Source: Aromatoleum diolicum (GTDB lineage: Bacteria > Pseudomonadota > Gammaproteobacteria > Burkholderiales > Rhodocyclaceae). Taken from it: 64,000 bases of DNA. The translations under genes and the position numbers were made by a program. The stretch covers positions 62,001 to 126,000 of the forward strand of contig NZ_WTVQ01000005.1 of assembly GCF_012910955.1 (NCBI RefSeq). Reading direction: 5' to 3'. Every line of letters begins with the position of its first letter. Positions within the stretch are counted from its first letter, which is position 1. Of this stretch, positions 25,707 through 34,710 are shown piece after piece. The notes under the pieces were generated by a model, which had not been told where the DNA came from, did no database searches, and was given only the letters and a program-made list of their open reading frames with translations.

Positions 25707-27146
25707 TTAGGCTGCCTTGTCGACATTGACCCGCGCAGCGCGCAGCTTGACGTCGAGGTCGCGTAGGCCGGTCCGCAAGCCCTCTTCGATTACCGGATGA
25801 TAAACCGGCATCTCGAGCATCTGCGCGACCGTCATCTCGTTCTGCAGCGCCCAGGCCAACAGGTGTGCCAGATGCTCGGCAGCGGGCGCCAGCATTTCCG
25901 CGCCCACGAAGCGCCCGCTGGCGAGATCTCCGTAGACGTTCAGCAGCCCCTTGTTCCTGAGCAGGATGCGCGAACGGCCCTGATCCTCGAAACTCACCTG
26001 TCCGGTCGCGAAGCTACCGGGTTTCATCGCATGCAGGCCGCCCCCCACGATGCCGATCTGCGGATCGGTGAACACCACGCCGATGCGCGCGCGGCGCAGA
26101 CCAGGCTTCACCTGCCTGCCCAGCGCGAAACGTGCGGCATTCTCGCCGGCAATGCGCCCCTCGTCGGTCGCCTCGTGCAGGAGCGGGATGAAATTGCCGG
26201 CATCGCCCGCAATGAAAATCGGACTCGCCCTGTCTGCGCTAACCGTCCGCGTGGTCAATGGATCGAAGGACGGCACGCCTTTGGCGTCGAGCTTGAGCGT
26301 AGTCCTGTCGAGGCCGATGCCCGTCACATTGGGCGTACGGCCGGTCGCCGCCAGAACATAATCGAAATACTCGATGACATCGGAACCATCCGGCCCCGCG
26401 CGTCGAATCGCGACGCGGTCGCCATAACGCTGCATGTCGGCAATGCGCGCATCGGGCGCCAGCGTGAATTCCTCGTTGAAGGTCACGCAGGCGTATGCGC
26501 GGATCTCCGGATCGCTGATCGGGCCGACACGCCCGCCACGACCGAGTACCGCCACACGAACACCCAGCCGGTGCAGTGCCTGGCCCAGCTCCAGGCCGAT
26601 AATCCCCGGGCCGATCACCGCCACGGCCTTGGGCAGATCGTGCCAGTTGAACACGTCGTCACTGGTGATCACGCGGTCACCCAGTGACGTGAACGAATCC
26701 GGGTAGGCGGCACGCGAGCCGGTTGCGATGATGATGCTCTTGCTCGTGACCCGCGTATGGTCGGCGACGGCTAACGTATGGTCGTCGACGAAACAAGCCT
26801 GGCCGCGAATGCGCTCGGCGTCGGGAATCTCTTCCACGTCGCGCAGCACGAAGCTGACAAAACGGTCGCGCTCGCGTCGCACCCGGTCCATCACCGCGCG
26901 GCCATCGATGCGGACATCGCCATCGACACAAACGCCGAACCCCCCGGCCTTCCCGACCGCGTGGGCGGCGTCGGCGGCGGCAATCAGGAGCTTGCTCGGC
27001 ATGCAGCCGACGCGCGCGCAGGTGGTGCCATATTCGCCGCCTTCGATAATCACCGCGCTCGCACCGGCTTTCCTGGCTGCGTAGAACGCGGCAAGGCCTG
27101 CCGTGCCGGCACCGACCACTGCAACATCAACTTGCACGGTCTTCAT
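25707..27146 (-). CDS. Dihydrolipoyl-dehydrogenase-like flavoprotein disulfide reductase
   Basis: The product has 479 residues. FAD motif VVGAGTAGLAAFYAA, redox-active pair C-A-R-V-G-C in GTTCARVGCMPSK, NAD motif VIGPGIIGLELGQAL, second FAD motif FIAGDAGN and C-terminal YHPVIEEGLR (catalytic His-Glu of the partner subunit) are all present. This is a complete homodimeric class-I reductase, annotated as dihydrolipoyl dehydrogenase in most genomes. No 2-oxoacid dehydrogenase or glycine-cleavage gene is near, and the active-site loop is not the usual GGTCLNVGC, so the physiological substrate may not be lipoamide. Confidence 0.88.
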   Translation of the reverse strand: MKTVQVDVAVVGAGTAGLAAFYAARKAGASAVIIEGGEYGTTCARVGCMPSKLLIAAADAAHAVGKAGGFGVCVDGDVRIDGRAVMDRVRRERDRFVSFVLRDVEEIPDAERIRGQACFVDDHTLAVADHTRVTSKSIIIATGSRAAYPDSFTSLGDRVITSDDVFNWHDLPKAVAVIGPGIIGLELGQALHRLGVRVAVLGRGGRVGPISDPEIRAYACVTFNEEFTLAPDARIADMQRYGDRVAIRRAGPDGSDVIEYFDYVLAATGRTPNVTGIGLDRTTLKLDAKGVPSFDPLTTRTVSADRASPIFIAGDAGNFIPLLHEATDEGRIAGENAARFALGRQVKPGLRRARIGVVFTDPQIGIVGGGLHAMKPGSFATGQVSFEDQGRSRILLRNKGLLNVYGDLASGRFVGAEMLAPAAEHLAHLLAWALQNEMTVAQMLEMPVYHPVIEEGLRTGLRDLDVKLRAARVNVDKAA

Positions 27147-27232
27147 GTCTCATCCTCGTTTCGTCGGCGGCTCCCGACGCATTGGGGGCGCCTTGTGCCC
27201 TGCACAAGCCGGCATCCCTGTTGCGCCGTGGG

Positions 27233-27664
27233 CTAGCGATTGCGGTAGCGATCGTCGCCGTGGCGGTCGTCCCGCTCGTCCCAACGCTGGTCGCCCCTGC
27301 GCTCGTCGCGGCGCCCATCGCGGCCGTCACCATGACGTTCGCGGTAACGCGGGACGTACTCGCGGTTGTACCAGTTGCTTTGTACAAAATAGACCCGCTC
27401 GCCGCAGGCGTCGTATTTATGGCAGTGCCTGCGCCAATTCTTTGCATGCCCCGGGGGCACCCGCAGATAGATCGGCGGGCGGCTAACCGGTACCCGCTCG
27501 ATGGCCACTGCGCGGCGGTAGATCACTTGCGGCCGCGGATAGTCGCCGATGTCGAGGCGACCATAGAAGCCGGGATCGCCGATGCTTATCGACACGCCAA
27601 CGTCGGCGCCGAGTACCGGGATGGTGGCAGCAGCCAGTGCTGCCGCAAAAATTAAACGTTTCAT
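27233..27664 (-). CDS. Secreted basic protein with Arg/Asp/His-rich tail
   Basis: The product has 143 residues. A signal peptide ends near VLGA (~19). A short conserved-looking domain follows (DPGFYGRLDIGDYPRP, PPGHAKNWRRHCHKYDACG with three Cys/His-type residues), then a 35-residue tail composed almost only of Arg, Asp, Gly and His (RHGDGRDGRRDERRGDQR). It resembles many small YXWGXW-like or DUF-type exported proteins of Betaproteobacteria, but I do not recognise the family. It is monocistronic and close to a recurring palindrome (27850). Confidence 0.75.
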   Translation of the reverse strand: MKRLIFAAALAAATIPVLGADVGVSISIGDPGFYGRLDIGDYPRPQVIYRRAVAIERVPVSRPPIYLRVPPGHAKNWRRHCHKYDACGERVYFVQSNWYNREYVPRYRERHGDGRDGRRDERRGDQRWDERDDRHGDDRYRNR

Positions 27665-27849
27665 GTTTGACCTCGTGGTGTCGGAAGTACCACTTCAAGC
27701 ACTCCCCATGAATCGGGAACGGTGCGCCACGCCATCTCGTCACCGCCTGCAATGGCGGCGAAGGTCGCCGCCGCAATTCCATTACGATAAATCGCACGAA
27801 TTCGGCGCGTTACCCTTGACGCTGAGCCTACGTTAACGCCGCCACCAAC

Positions 27850-27869
27850 TCTGTACGCAAGCGCGCATA
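27850..27869. promoter_or_regulatory. Recurring palindromic element, copy 6
   Basis: TCTGT-A-CG-CAAG-CG-C-GCATA. It lies just after the PAS-GGDEF-EAL stop and about 190 bp upstream of the exported basic protein on the minus strand. Confidence 0.42.
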
Positions 27870-27877
27870 GGGGGCAA

Positions 27878-30103
27878 TCAGGCGTAGATGCCGCTCACGA
27901 ACGCGTCAAAGGCTTCGACGGGCAAGGGCCGACTGAACAGGTGTCCCTGATAGGCATGGCAACCGTGGCTATCGAGAAACGCTCGCTGCGCCTCGGTTTC
28001 CACCCCTTCGGCGATGATGTTCAAGCCGAGGCTTCTGGCCATCGTGATGATCGCCGTAACGATGACCGCGTCGGTGCCCTGTTCCGGAAGATTCAGGACA
28101 AACGACTTGTCGATCTTGAGCTGGTCGAGCGACAGGCGCGTCAGGCAGGAAAACGACGAAAATCCGGTACCAAAATCGTCAAGCGAAAAATGGACGCCCA
28201 GTCGCTTGATCATCTCTATTTTTTGAATCGTATCGGCGACGTTATCCAGCACCATGCTTTCGGTCAGCTCGAGCGTCAAACGCTGCGGATTGGCATTGTT
28301 GGCCTCGAGAACATTGCATACCTGATCAATGAAGCCGGGTTGACGGAACTGGCGGGCGCTTATGTTCACCCCCAGCCTCAGTTCGCGGGTGCGTTCGTCG
28401 CATGACCATGCGTTGAGCTGGGCACAGGCGGTCTCCAGCACCCAGCGGCCAATGGGCAGGATGATATCGGACTGCTCCGAAAGCGGGATGAAGTCGCCGG
28501 GAGCAATCAGTCCGTGTTTCGGGTGCTGCCAGCGCAGCAAGGCTTCGGCACCGATGATGCGGCGCGTGTTGTCGAACTGTGGCTGGTAATGAAGCACGAA
28601 CTGCCCGCGCCTGATCGCGTGTCGCAATTCGTTCTCCAGCGTGCTCCGCCGGTCGAGCGCGGCCTGCATCGACGGGTCATAGAAGCGCACCGTATTGCGG
28701 CCCGCCGACTTGGCCTGATACAGGGCAAGATCGGCATGCTTGAGGAGCTCTTCGACGGTATCCTGCGCGCACAACAAGCGGACGCCGATACTGGTCGTGC
28801 AGTGAAATTCCAAGTCCCCGAGATCAAATGGCTGTGCGATGGCCTCGTTAAGCTTTTCGCCAACCTGTTTGGCCAGGAGGGCAGCCTCCTCCACTTCCGC
28901 GCTCAAGCCTTCCAGGATCATTACGAACTCGTCGCCGCCCAGGCGCGCCACCGTGTCGCCTTCCCGCAAGCCGGCGCGCACGCGCTGTGCCACCTCGACC
29001 AGCAGCAGATCGCCGACGTCGTGGCCGCGGGTGTCGTTGAGCGTCTTGAAGTTGTCCAGATCCAGAAACAGGATCGCGCCACACAATCCGCTGCGCGAAG
29101 TCGTCGCCAGCGCATGCGCCAGCCGGTCGTGCAGCAAGCGCCGATTGGGGAGATGGGTGAGCGGATCGTAAAAGGCCAGGCGATGGATCTCGGCTGCCGC
29201 CTCGCTCTTCTCGGTGGTATCGGAAAACGCGCCGACATAATGGGAGACGCTACCGTCGGGCGTCGTCACCGCTGAGATCGTCAGCCATGCGACGTAGATT
29301 TGTCCGTTCTTGCGCCGGTTCCAGATTTCACCCTGCCAATAATGCTTTTCCTTCAGGGTCTGCCACATGTTCTTGAAGAACGCCCGGTCGTGGCGTCCTG
29401 AACTCAGCAACGCCGGCGTCTTTCCCAGGGCCTCGCCCGGGCTGAAACCGCTCAGTTCCGTAAAGGCGCGATTGACCTTGATGATGACGCCATTGGCGTC
29501 GGTAACGATCATGCCCTCCTGCGACTCGAACGCAATGGCGGCGATGCGCTGTTCCTCCTCGGCACGCTTGCGCTCGCTGATGTCCGTGAATGCAATTCGC
29601 ACGACCGGCGTGCTTCCCGCCATTTCCATCACCACGCACTGCAGCTGGGCGGGAAAGCACGAGCCATCGCCCCGTTTCAGCAGCAGTTCGCAATTGAGCG
29701 TCAGGTTGGCCGGTCCCTGCCACGCCGCGGTGATGTGGCGCCGCCAGCGTTCATGATCATGCGGGGCAATGAAATTCTCGAAGTGGCGCTGGTTCAGTTT
29801 TGATCGCGGCACACGCATGAGCGTCGCCGCGACGAGATTGGCCTCGACAACCATCGCGTCCCGGGACAGCGTGAGATAGCCGACCGGGGCGAAATCGAAA
29901 AGATTCACGTAGCGATCGCGCGACTCCTCCATGTCGATGTGGGCGTGGCGCAACGCCTCGTTCTGCATCTCCAGTTCGATCTGGTGCACCTGGAGTTCAT
30001 GCAGCAGCGCATCCACCGAACGTTGCGGCACTGCCGGGGCACTGCCGAATTGCGCTTCGGCGGCTGTTCGCAGGGGATCTTTGCTAACCGCTTTCTTGCC
30101 CAT
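27878..30103 (-). CDS. PAS-PAS-GGDEF-EAL cyclic-di-GMP turnover protein
   Basis: The product has 741 residues. An N-terminal LLHELQVHQIELEMQNEAL helix precedes two PAS domains (about 65-180 and 190-305), a GGDEF domain (YDPLTHLPNRR; RLGGDEF, with product-inhibition site REGD five residues before) and an EAL domain (EALLRW, ELTES, DDFGTGFSS, KIDKSF, AEGVETEAQ). All catalytic motifs are intact, so synthesis and hydrolysis of c-di-GMP are both possible. It has no membrane segment; the PAS domains suggest redox or ligand sensing. It follows a 3' remnant of a cheB-cheR hybrid. It might set the c-di-GMP level read by the sigma-54 activator, but that is speculation. Confidence 0.93.
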   Translation of the reverse strand: MGKKAVSKDPLRTAAEAQFGSAPAVPQRSVDALLHELQVHQIELEMQNEALRHAHIDMEESRDRYVNLFDFAPVGYLTLSRDAMVVEANLVAATLMRVPRSKLNQRHFENFIAPHDHERWRRHITAAWQGPANLTLNCELLLKRGDGSCFPAQLQCVVMEMAGSTPVVRIAFTDISERKRAEEEQRIAAIAFESQEGMIVTDANGVIIKVNRAFTELSGFSPGEALGKTPALLSSGRHDRAFFKNMWQTLKEKHYWQGEIWNRRKNGQIYVAWLTISAVTTPDGSVSHYVGAFSDTTEKSEAAAEIHRLAFYDPLTHLPNRRLLHDRLAHALATTSRSGLCGAILFLDLDNFKTLNDTRGHDVGDLLLVEVAQRVRAGLREGDTVARLGGDEFVMILEGLSAEVEEAALLAKQVGEKLNEAIAQPFDLGDLEFHCTTSIGVRLLCAQDTVEELLKHADLALYQAKSAGRNTVRFYDPSMQAALDRRSTLENELRHAIRRGQFVLHYQPQFDNTRRIIGAEALLRWQHPKHGLIAPGDFIPLSEQSDIILPIGRWVLETACAQLNAWSCDERTRELRLGVNISARQFRQPGFIDQVCNVLEANNANPQRLTLELTESMVLDNVADTIQKIEMIKRLGVHFSLDDFGTGFSSFSCLTRLSLDQLKIDKSFVLNLPEQGTDAVIVTAIITMARSLGLNIIAEGVETEAQRAFLDSHGCHAYQGHLFSRPLPVEAFDAFVSGIYA

Positions 30104-30185
30104 CGTCCTGAACCCTCACGCAGACCCTTCGGCTTCCTGCATCGCCAGCAGAATCAGCTGGGTGTCGTCGCTCCCGCCCGCGATG
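30088..30185 (-). pseudogene. Inverted duplication, copy B: 3' remnant of a cheB-cheR hybrid gene
   Basis: The minus-strand frame here ends IAGGSDDTQLILLAMQEAEGSA, almost the same as the C-terminus of the cheB-cheR hybrid at 3473-3542. Only about 23 codons are left; upstream sequence bears no relation. The TGA is followed after 12 bp by ATG of the PAS-GGDEF-EAL gene, as in a normal operon. It is therefore the stump of a lost or relocated cheB-cheR gene. Confidence 0.75.
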
Positions 30186-30673
30186 GGGGCACGTAGTGGC
30201 CACGCGGCAAACGGTTTCCGGCAGTGCCATCTTGGCATGCAGCGCTGCTGCTGTCGGCGGGTCAAAGGACGCGGAGTCAAGCGGCGCGCGGGTATCGGAT
30301 TTCCTTGCAATCTTGCTGGCTGCCACAGGATCTCCCTTGAAGTACCGAACGGCATACCCGAATTGGCATGGTACTCCGATCGGAGCTGCGGTCCCTCTCG
30401 TTCGCAACCTTCCCGGATGGCATACCCCAAGCCGGGCAGTGCGAGTTGCCGCAATATGCAAAGCAAAAATTCCCGGATGCTCTTTGCCGCAGGCACTGCC
30501 CGGCAGGCACCTCGACGCTGCAGAAATCTTGCCGCTCTGTTCGGTATCGCACAGAACCATTCGTCGCAGGCGCACTAGGCTGCGCATGTCGGGCCGGACC
30601 GATTCGAACGCAGACGGCGCGTACCGATCCGTGCCACACTCATACTTGTTCAGGAGATTGCGGGAGAACTGAT
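30186..30673. other. Intergenic region, no supported gene
   Basis: About 490 bp between the remnant and the phospholipase-D gene. It has frames on both strands without ribosome sites or recognisable domains. It contains a recurring palindrome at 30536-30555. Confidence 0.5.
30536..30555. promoter_or_regulatory. Recurring palindromic element, copy 7
   Basis: TCTGT-T-CG-GTAT-CG-C-ACAGA has full outer symmetry. It is about 118 bp upstream of the phospholipase-D gene. Confidence 0.58.
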
Positions 30674-32086
30674 ATGGCATCGCATCGAGCCCCGCACAAA
30701 CCTCACTGGCTCGCCTGGCGCCTGTTCTGGCTGGCCGGTGTGCTGGGTCTGCCCTTGGCCGCCTGCATGAGCCTGCCCACCATCGTGCCCGACCTGGCCC
30801 GTCGCGACCCTGCGGTGCAACTGCAAGGCGCGCGCGGCCCGCTGTCGGCGGAGCAGAGCAAGGCGATTCTCGATCGCCTGGCGGCTCGTGGCCAGGAGAC
30901 CGACATTTTCGAGCGCCACCTGGCGCTCGAGGAGGCCATCGTCGGCAGCCCCCTGACCACCGGCAACCACGTACTGCTCCTCCAGGACGGCCCCGCCACC
31001 TACGGGGCCATGCTGGCAGCCATCGCGGGCGCCCGCGATCACATCAACATGGAAACCTACATTCTCGACGACGACGAGATGGGCCAACGCTTTGCTCAGG
31101 CACTGATCGACAAGCAGCAGCAAGGCGTGCAGGTCAATCTCATCCGTGACAGCGCAGGCACCATCGGCACGCCGGCCGCTTTCTTCCAGCGGCTGAGCGA
31201 CAGCGGCATTCAGGTGCTCGAATTCAATCCCCTCAACCCGCTGGTGGCCCGCAAGGAATGGGAGCTGAATCAGCGCGACCACCGCAAGCTGCTGATCGTC
31301 GACGGACGCACCGCATTCCTGGGTGGCATCAACATCAGCAGCGTCTACTCCAGCAGCTCCACCGGCAAGCTTTCGCGCCCCCGCCCGGACGGCAGCTTGG
31401 CGTGGCGCGATACCGATCTGCAGTTGCAGGGCCCCGTGGTGGCCGAGTTCCAGAAGCTGTTCCTCGCGGCCTGGGAAGGGCAGAAGGGCGATCCCTTGGC
31501 GGCGAAAAACTACTTCCCGCAGCTCGAGAACGCCGGCCGGCAGGTGGTGCGCGCGATCGGCAGTTCGCCCGACGAACCCTTCAGCCTGATCTACGCCACC
31601 CTGCTGTCGGCCATCGGCAGCGCCGAGACCAGCGTATACCTGACCAACGCGTATTTTGTGCCTGACCCGCAGCTGCTCGCCGCACTCGAAGCGGCGGCCG
31701 GGCGCGGCGTCGACGTGACGCTGATCCTGCCCGGCCAGACCGACTCCTGGCTGGTCTTCCACGCCGGGCGCGGCTACTACGGGCAGTTGCTGCGCGCGGG
31801 AGTCAAGATCTACGAGCGACGCGGAGCGATCCTGCATTCCAAGACGGCGCTGATCGACGGCGTGTGGGCCACGGTCGGGTCGACCAATCTCGACTGGCGC
31901 AGTTTCCTGCATAACCACGAGTTGAACGCAGTCGTGCTGGGCGCGGAGTTTGGCAGCCAGGTGCATGCGATGTTTAAAAAGGACCTGGCTGAGTCCGACG
32001 CAATAACGCTGGAGCAGTGGGAGCGCCGCCCGCTCCAGCTGCGCCTCCAGGAGTTGTTCGCCCGGGCCTGGGAATACTGGCTCTGA
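30674..32086 (+). CDS. Phospholipase D / cardiolipin synthase-type lipoprotein
   Basis: The product has 470 residues from ATG 30674 (GGGAGAAC upstream). The N-terminus has a hydrophobic signal with LPLAAC, a likely lipobox. Two HKD motifs are complete: DHRKLLIVDG with following GGINIS, and LHSKTALIDG with following GSTNLD. The enzyme would transfer phosphatidyl groups (cardiolipin formation) or hydrolyse phospholipids. The lipoprotein signal differs from ClsA, which has two membrane helices, and is closer to the ClsC/YmdC-like group. It is likely monocistronic, with a palindrome upstream. Confidence 0.88.
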   Translation: MASHRAPHKPHWLAWRLFWLAGVLGLPLAACMSLPTIVPDLARRDPAVQLQGARGPLSAEQSKAILDRLAARGQETDIFERHLALEEAIVGSPLTTGNHVLLLQDGPATYGAMLAAIAGARDHINMETYILDDDEMGQRFAQALIDKQQQGVQVNLIRDSAGTIGTPAAFFQRLSDSGIQVLEFNPLNPLVARKEWELNQRDHRKLLIVDGRTAFLGGINISSVYSSSSTGKLSRPRPDGSLAWRDTDLQLQGPVVAEFQKLFLAAWEGQKGDPLAAKNYFPQLENAGRQVVRAIGSSPDEPFSLIYATLLSAIGSAETSVYLTNAYFVPDPQLLAALEAAAGRGVDVTLILPGQTDSWLVFHAGRGYYGQLLRAGVKIYERRGAILHSKTALIDGVWATVGSTNLDWRSFLHNHELNAVVLGAEFGSQVHAMFKKDLAESDAITLEQWERRPLQLRLQELFARAWEYWL

Positions 32087-32135
32087 GCACCCACGCTCCC
32101 CGGGAATTTTCGCTAGCGCGCACAACATATCGCGC

Positions 32136-32657
32136 TCACTCCTTGCTGACGTCGTTGTACTCCCCGACCAAAGTCTGGATGATTTCCCGTGCGATTGCCG
32201 TCTCCTGCTCCGTCCGCGTTTCCGCCACCAGCACGAACTGACCGCTGGCGATCGCATCGCGGACCAGTGCCTCGAACGTCTTTTCCTTGGTCCCGGCGCC
32301 GGCCGCCGCACCGATGAGTCCTCCGAGGCTGGCGCCCCAACCCAGCATTGCGAGCGGAGCAATCAACGGGCTCGCAACGAACAGGCTCACGTTCGCCGCC
32401 ACCAGTGCCAATTGCGCGAGCGCACCGACGCCGGTGCCGACCGCGGTGCCGATGGCCCCGTCGACCAGGACGTCCTTCAGGACTTCCTTGCTGCCCGCTT
32501 CCGGAGCCGCTGCGGAGTCAGGTGACCCCAGGTCGTTCTTTTCGAAAAGATGCAGCCGTTCGCGCGGCAACCCCTGCTCGACGAGCCTGGAAAACGCGAG
32601 TTGAGCTTGATCGCGGTGAGCGAAAAAACCCGATACGTGGTGGCGATAGTCATCCAT
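32136..32657 (-). CDS. Glycine-zipper-like stress protein of unknown function
   Basis: The product has 173 residues from ATG 32657; AAGGAG lies 7 bp upstream, whereas the ATG at 32663 would sit on top of it. The N-terminal part (VSGFFAHRDQAQLAFSRLVEQG) resembles the general-stress heat-induced YflT/17M-type domain. A central Gly/Ala-rich membrane-active stretch (VDGAIGTAVGTGVGAL and WGASLGGLIGAAAGAG) resembles a glycine zipper. The C-terminus (SGQFVLVAETRT) is another small domain. Function not known; the neighbours suggest a stress role. Confidence 0.78.
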   Translation of the reverse strand: MDDYRHHVSGFFAHRDQAQLAFSRLVEQGLPRERLHLFEKNDLGSPDSAAAPEAGSKEVLKDVLVDGAIGTAVGTGVGALAQLALVAANVSLFVASPLIAPLAMLGWGASLGGLIGAAAGAGTKEKTFEALVRDAIASGQFVLVAETRTEQETAIAREIIQTLVGEYNDVSKE

Positions 32658-32726
32658 GCTCATTCTCCTTGGCGTGCTCCGTACGAAGCGGATGGAGTTC
32701 GAGCCTAGCCGGCGCACCCCGCAGCG

Positions 32727-32746
32727 TCTGTGCGCTGTCGTACCAA
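32727..32746. promoter_or_regulatory. Recurring palindromic element, copy 8
   Basis: TCTGT-G-CG-CTGT-CG-T-ACCAA; the right arm is degenerate. It is 70 bp upstream of the stress protein start at 32657. Confidence 0.48.
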
Positions 32747-32862
32747 TAAGCAAAGACCGCGTAATTTAGCCAAGCCGCCGCACGTCAGGACCGGACTGAC
32801 CGGAAACCTGATGATGCGGCGATTGTGTCCGGAGTGTTCGCGACGGCACGCGTGCGACCGCG

Positions 32863-34674
32863 TCAGCGGAAAGAGCTGTATATCGCTTCGGCGAGTTTTC
32901 GACTGACGCCATCGACCCGGCACAGGTCTTCGACCGTCGCCGCACGCACGCCATCGAGTCCGCCGAACGTGGCCAGCAGATTGCGCCGACGCGTCGCCCC
33001 CACGCCGGGAATATCCTCCAACCGCGAGCCGACACGGGTCTTGGCGCGGCGCGCGCGATGGCCGGTGATGGCAAAACGGTGCGCCTCGTCGCGGACTTCC
33101 TGGATCAGATGCAACGCTGCATGGTCGGTTCCGAGGTTCAGCGGCAGCCGGCCATCCGGGAAGATCAGCGTCTCCAGCCCCGGCTTGCGCTCCTCGCCCT
33201 TGGCAACGCCGACCATCGCAATCGACTCCAGCCCGACTTCCGTCAGCACCGCCAGCGCCGAACTCACCTGCCCCTTGCCGCCATCGATCAGGATCAGGTC
33301 GGGGCACACCCCCTCCCCGGCCGCCACCTTGCCATAGCGGCGCTCCAGCACCTGGCGCATCGCCGCAAAATCGTCGCCGCCGGTGATGCCCGCGATGTTG
33401 TAACGGCGATACTCGGAATTCTTCATCGCGCCATCCACGCAGACCACACAGGACGCCACGGTCGCCTCGCCCATCGTGTGACTGATGTCGAAACACTCGA
33501 TGCGCCGCGGCACCTCGGGCAGGTCGAGCGCTTCGCGCAGGGCTTCCAGACGTGCCTCGCTGCGGCCGGTATCGCGAGCCCGTGCCAGAATCGCCAGCCG
33601 CGCATTGTTCTCCGCCATCTCCATCCACGCCTTCTCCGCCGCATGACGCGGCGCGATCAGCGAGCAAGGCGTGTCGCTGATTTCCGCCATCAGCGCCTTG
33701 ACCGGGTCCAGCGGCACATTCAGCAGCAGCCGCGCCGGCATGCCGTGGTCCCGGTAATGCTGCTCGATGAACGCCAGCGCCCCGTCCACTGCGCTGCAAC
33801 TCCCGGCGGCACTGGGAAATTGCGGACGGTCACCAAGATGCCTGCCGCCGCGCACCATCGCGATATTCACGCACGTCAGGCCGTCCTGTTCCACGGCGGC
33901 GATGATGTCGACGTCTTCGTCCTTGCGGCTATCTGCGTACTGACGCTGCAACACCGTCTGCAGCACGCGCACCTGGTCACGACACGCCGCCGCCTCTTCG
34001 AACGCCAGCCGCTCGGCCGCCGCGTGCATGCGGGCCGTCAGATCATCAATCACCTCCGAAGCGCGCCCGTCCAGAAAGCGCGCCGCCAGCGTCACGTCCT
34101 CAGCGTAGGCCCCATTGTCGATCAGCCCGACACAGGGCGCGGTACAACGCTTGATCTGGTGCAACAGACAGGGCCGCGAGCGGTTCTGGAAGACCGAGTT
34201 CTCGCAGGTGCGCAACTGAAAGGTCTTCTGCAGCAGATGGATGCTCTCGCGTACCGCCCAGGCGTTCGGAAACGGTCCGAAATAACGTGCCCCCTTCGTG
34301 AACGCCCCCCGGTGATATGCGAGGCGCGGGAAATCATCGCCCGACAGCTCGATGTACGGATAGGACTTGTCGTCGCGGAACAGGATGTTGTAGCGCGGCG
34401 CAAGACTCTTGATGAGGTTGTTTTCGAGGATCAGCGCTTCGGCTTCGGAACGCGTCGGCGTGACATCGACGCGCAGAATCTGCGCCACCATTAGCGTGAT
34501 GCGCGGACTCGGCTGGTTTCGCAGGAAATAGCTCGAAACGCGCCGCTTCAGGTTCTTCGCCTTGCCGACATAGAGCACGCGCCCCTCGGCGCCGATCATG
34601 CGATAGACGCCCGGCTCCTCGGGCACTGTCTTGAGAAAGGCCTTCGTGTCGAAGGGGGCCGCAGAATCGGTCAT
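32863..34674 (-). CDS. uvrC: Excinuclease ABC subunit C
   Basis: The product has 603 residues, normal for UvrC. The N-terminal GIY-YIG nuclease (EPGVYRMIGAEGRVLYVGK) makes the 3' cut, a UVR domain (~200-235) binds UvrB, the RNase-H-like domain makes the 5' cut (conserved FDISHTMGE, LILIDGGKGQ) and two helix-hairpin-helix motifs end the protein (LEDIPGVGATRR). ATG 34674 is preferred over TTG 34680. It ends a long minus-strand run starting from the sigma-E operon; nagZ is 36 bp upstream. uvrB, its partner, lies at the right end of the window. Confidence 0.97.
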   Translation of the reverse strand: MTDSAAPFDTKAFLKTVPEEPGVYRMIGAEGRVLYVGKAKNLKRRVSSYFLRNQPSPRITLMVAQILRVDVTPTRSEAEALILENNLIKSLAPRYNILFRDDKSYPYIELSGDDFPRLAYHRGAFTKGARYFGPFPNAWAVRESIHLLQKTFQLRTCENSVFQNRSRPCLLHQIKRCTAPCVGLIDNGAYAEDVTLAARFLDGRASEVIDDLTARMHAAAERLAFEEAAACRDQVRVLQTVLQRQYADSRKDEDVDIIAAVEQDGLTCVNIAMVRGGRHLGDRPQFPSAAGSCSAVDGALAFIEQHYRDHGMPARLLLNVPLDPVKALMAEISDTPCSLIAPRHAAEKAWMEMAENNARLAILARARDTGRSEARLEALREALDLPEVPRRIECFDISHTMGEATVASCVVCVDGAMKNSEYRRYNIAGITGGDDFAAMRQVLERRYGKVAAGEGVCPDLILIDGGKGQVSSALAVLTEVGLESIAMVGVAKGEERKPGLETLIFPDGRLPLNLGTDHAALHLIQEVRDEAHRFAITGHRARRAKTRVGSRLEDIPGVGATRRRNLLATFGGLDGVRAATVEDLCRVDGVSRKLAEAIYSSFR

Positions 34675-34710
34675 GGGCAACTGCGCGTCGCGCTCGCACG
34701 CACGCCTCGC

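Noticed and set aside
30116-30496. A complete 126-residue minus-strand gene upstream of the GGDEF-EAL gene
   Set aside because: Only the last ~23 codons match anything (the cheB-cheR C-terminus); the rest has random composition, so it is treated as a remnant.
33058-34494. 478-residue plus-strand frame opposite uvrC
   Set aside because: uvrC on the minus strand is complete and conserved; the opposite frame has no recognisable protein features.
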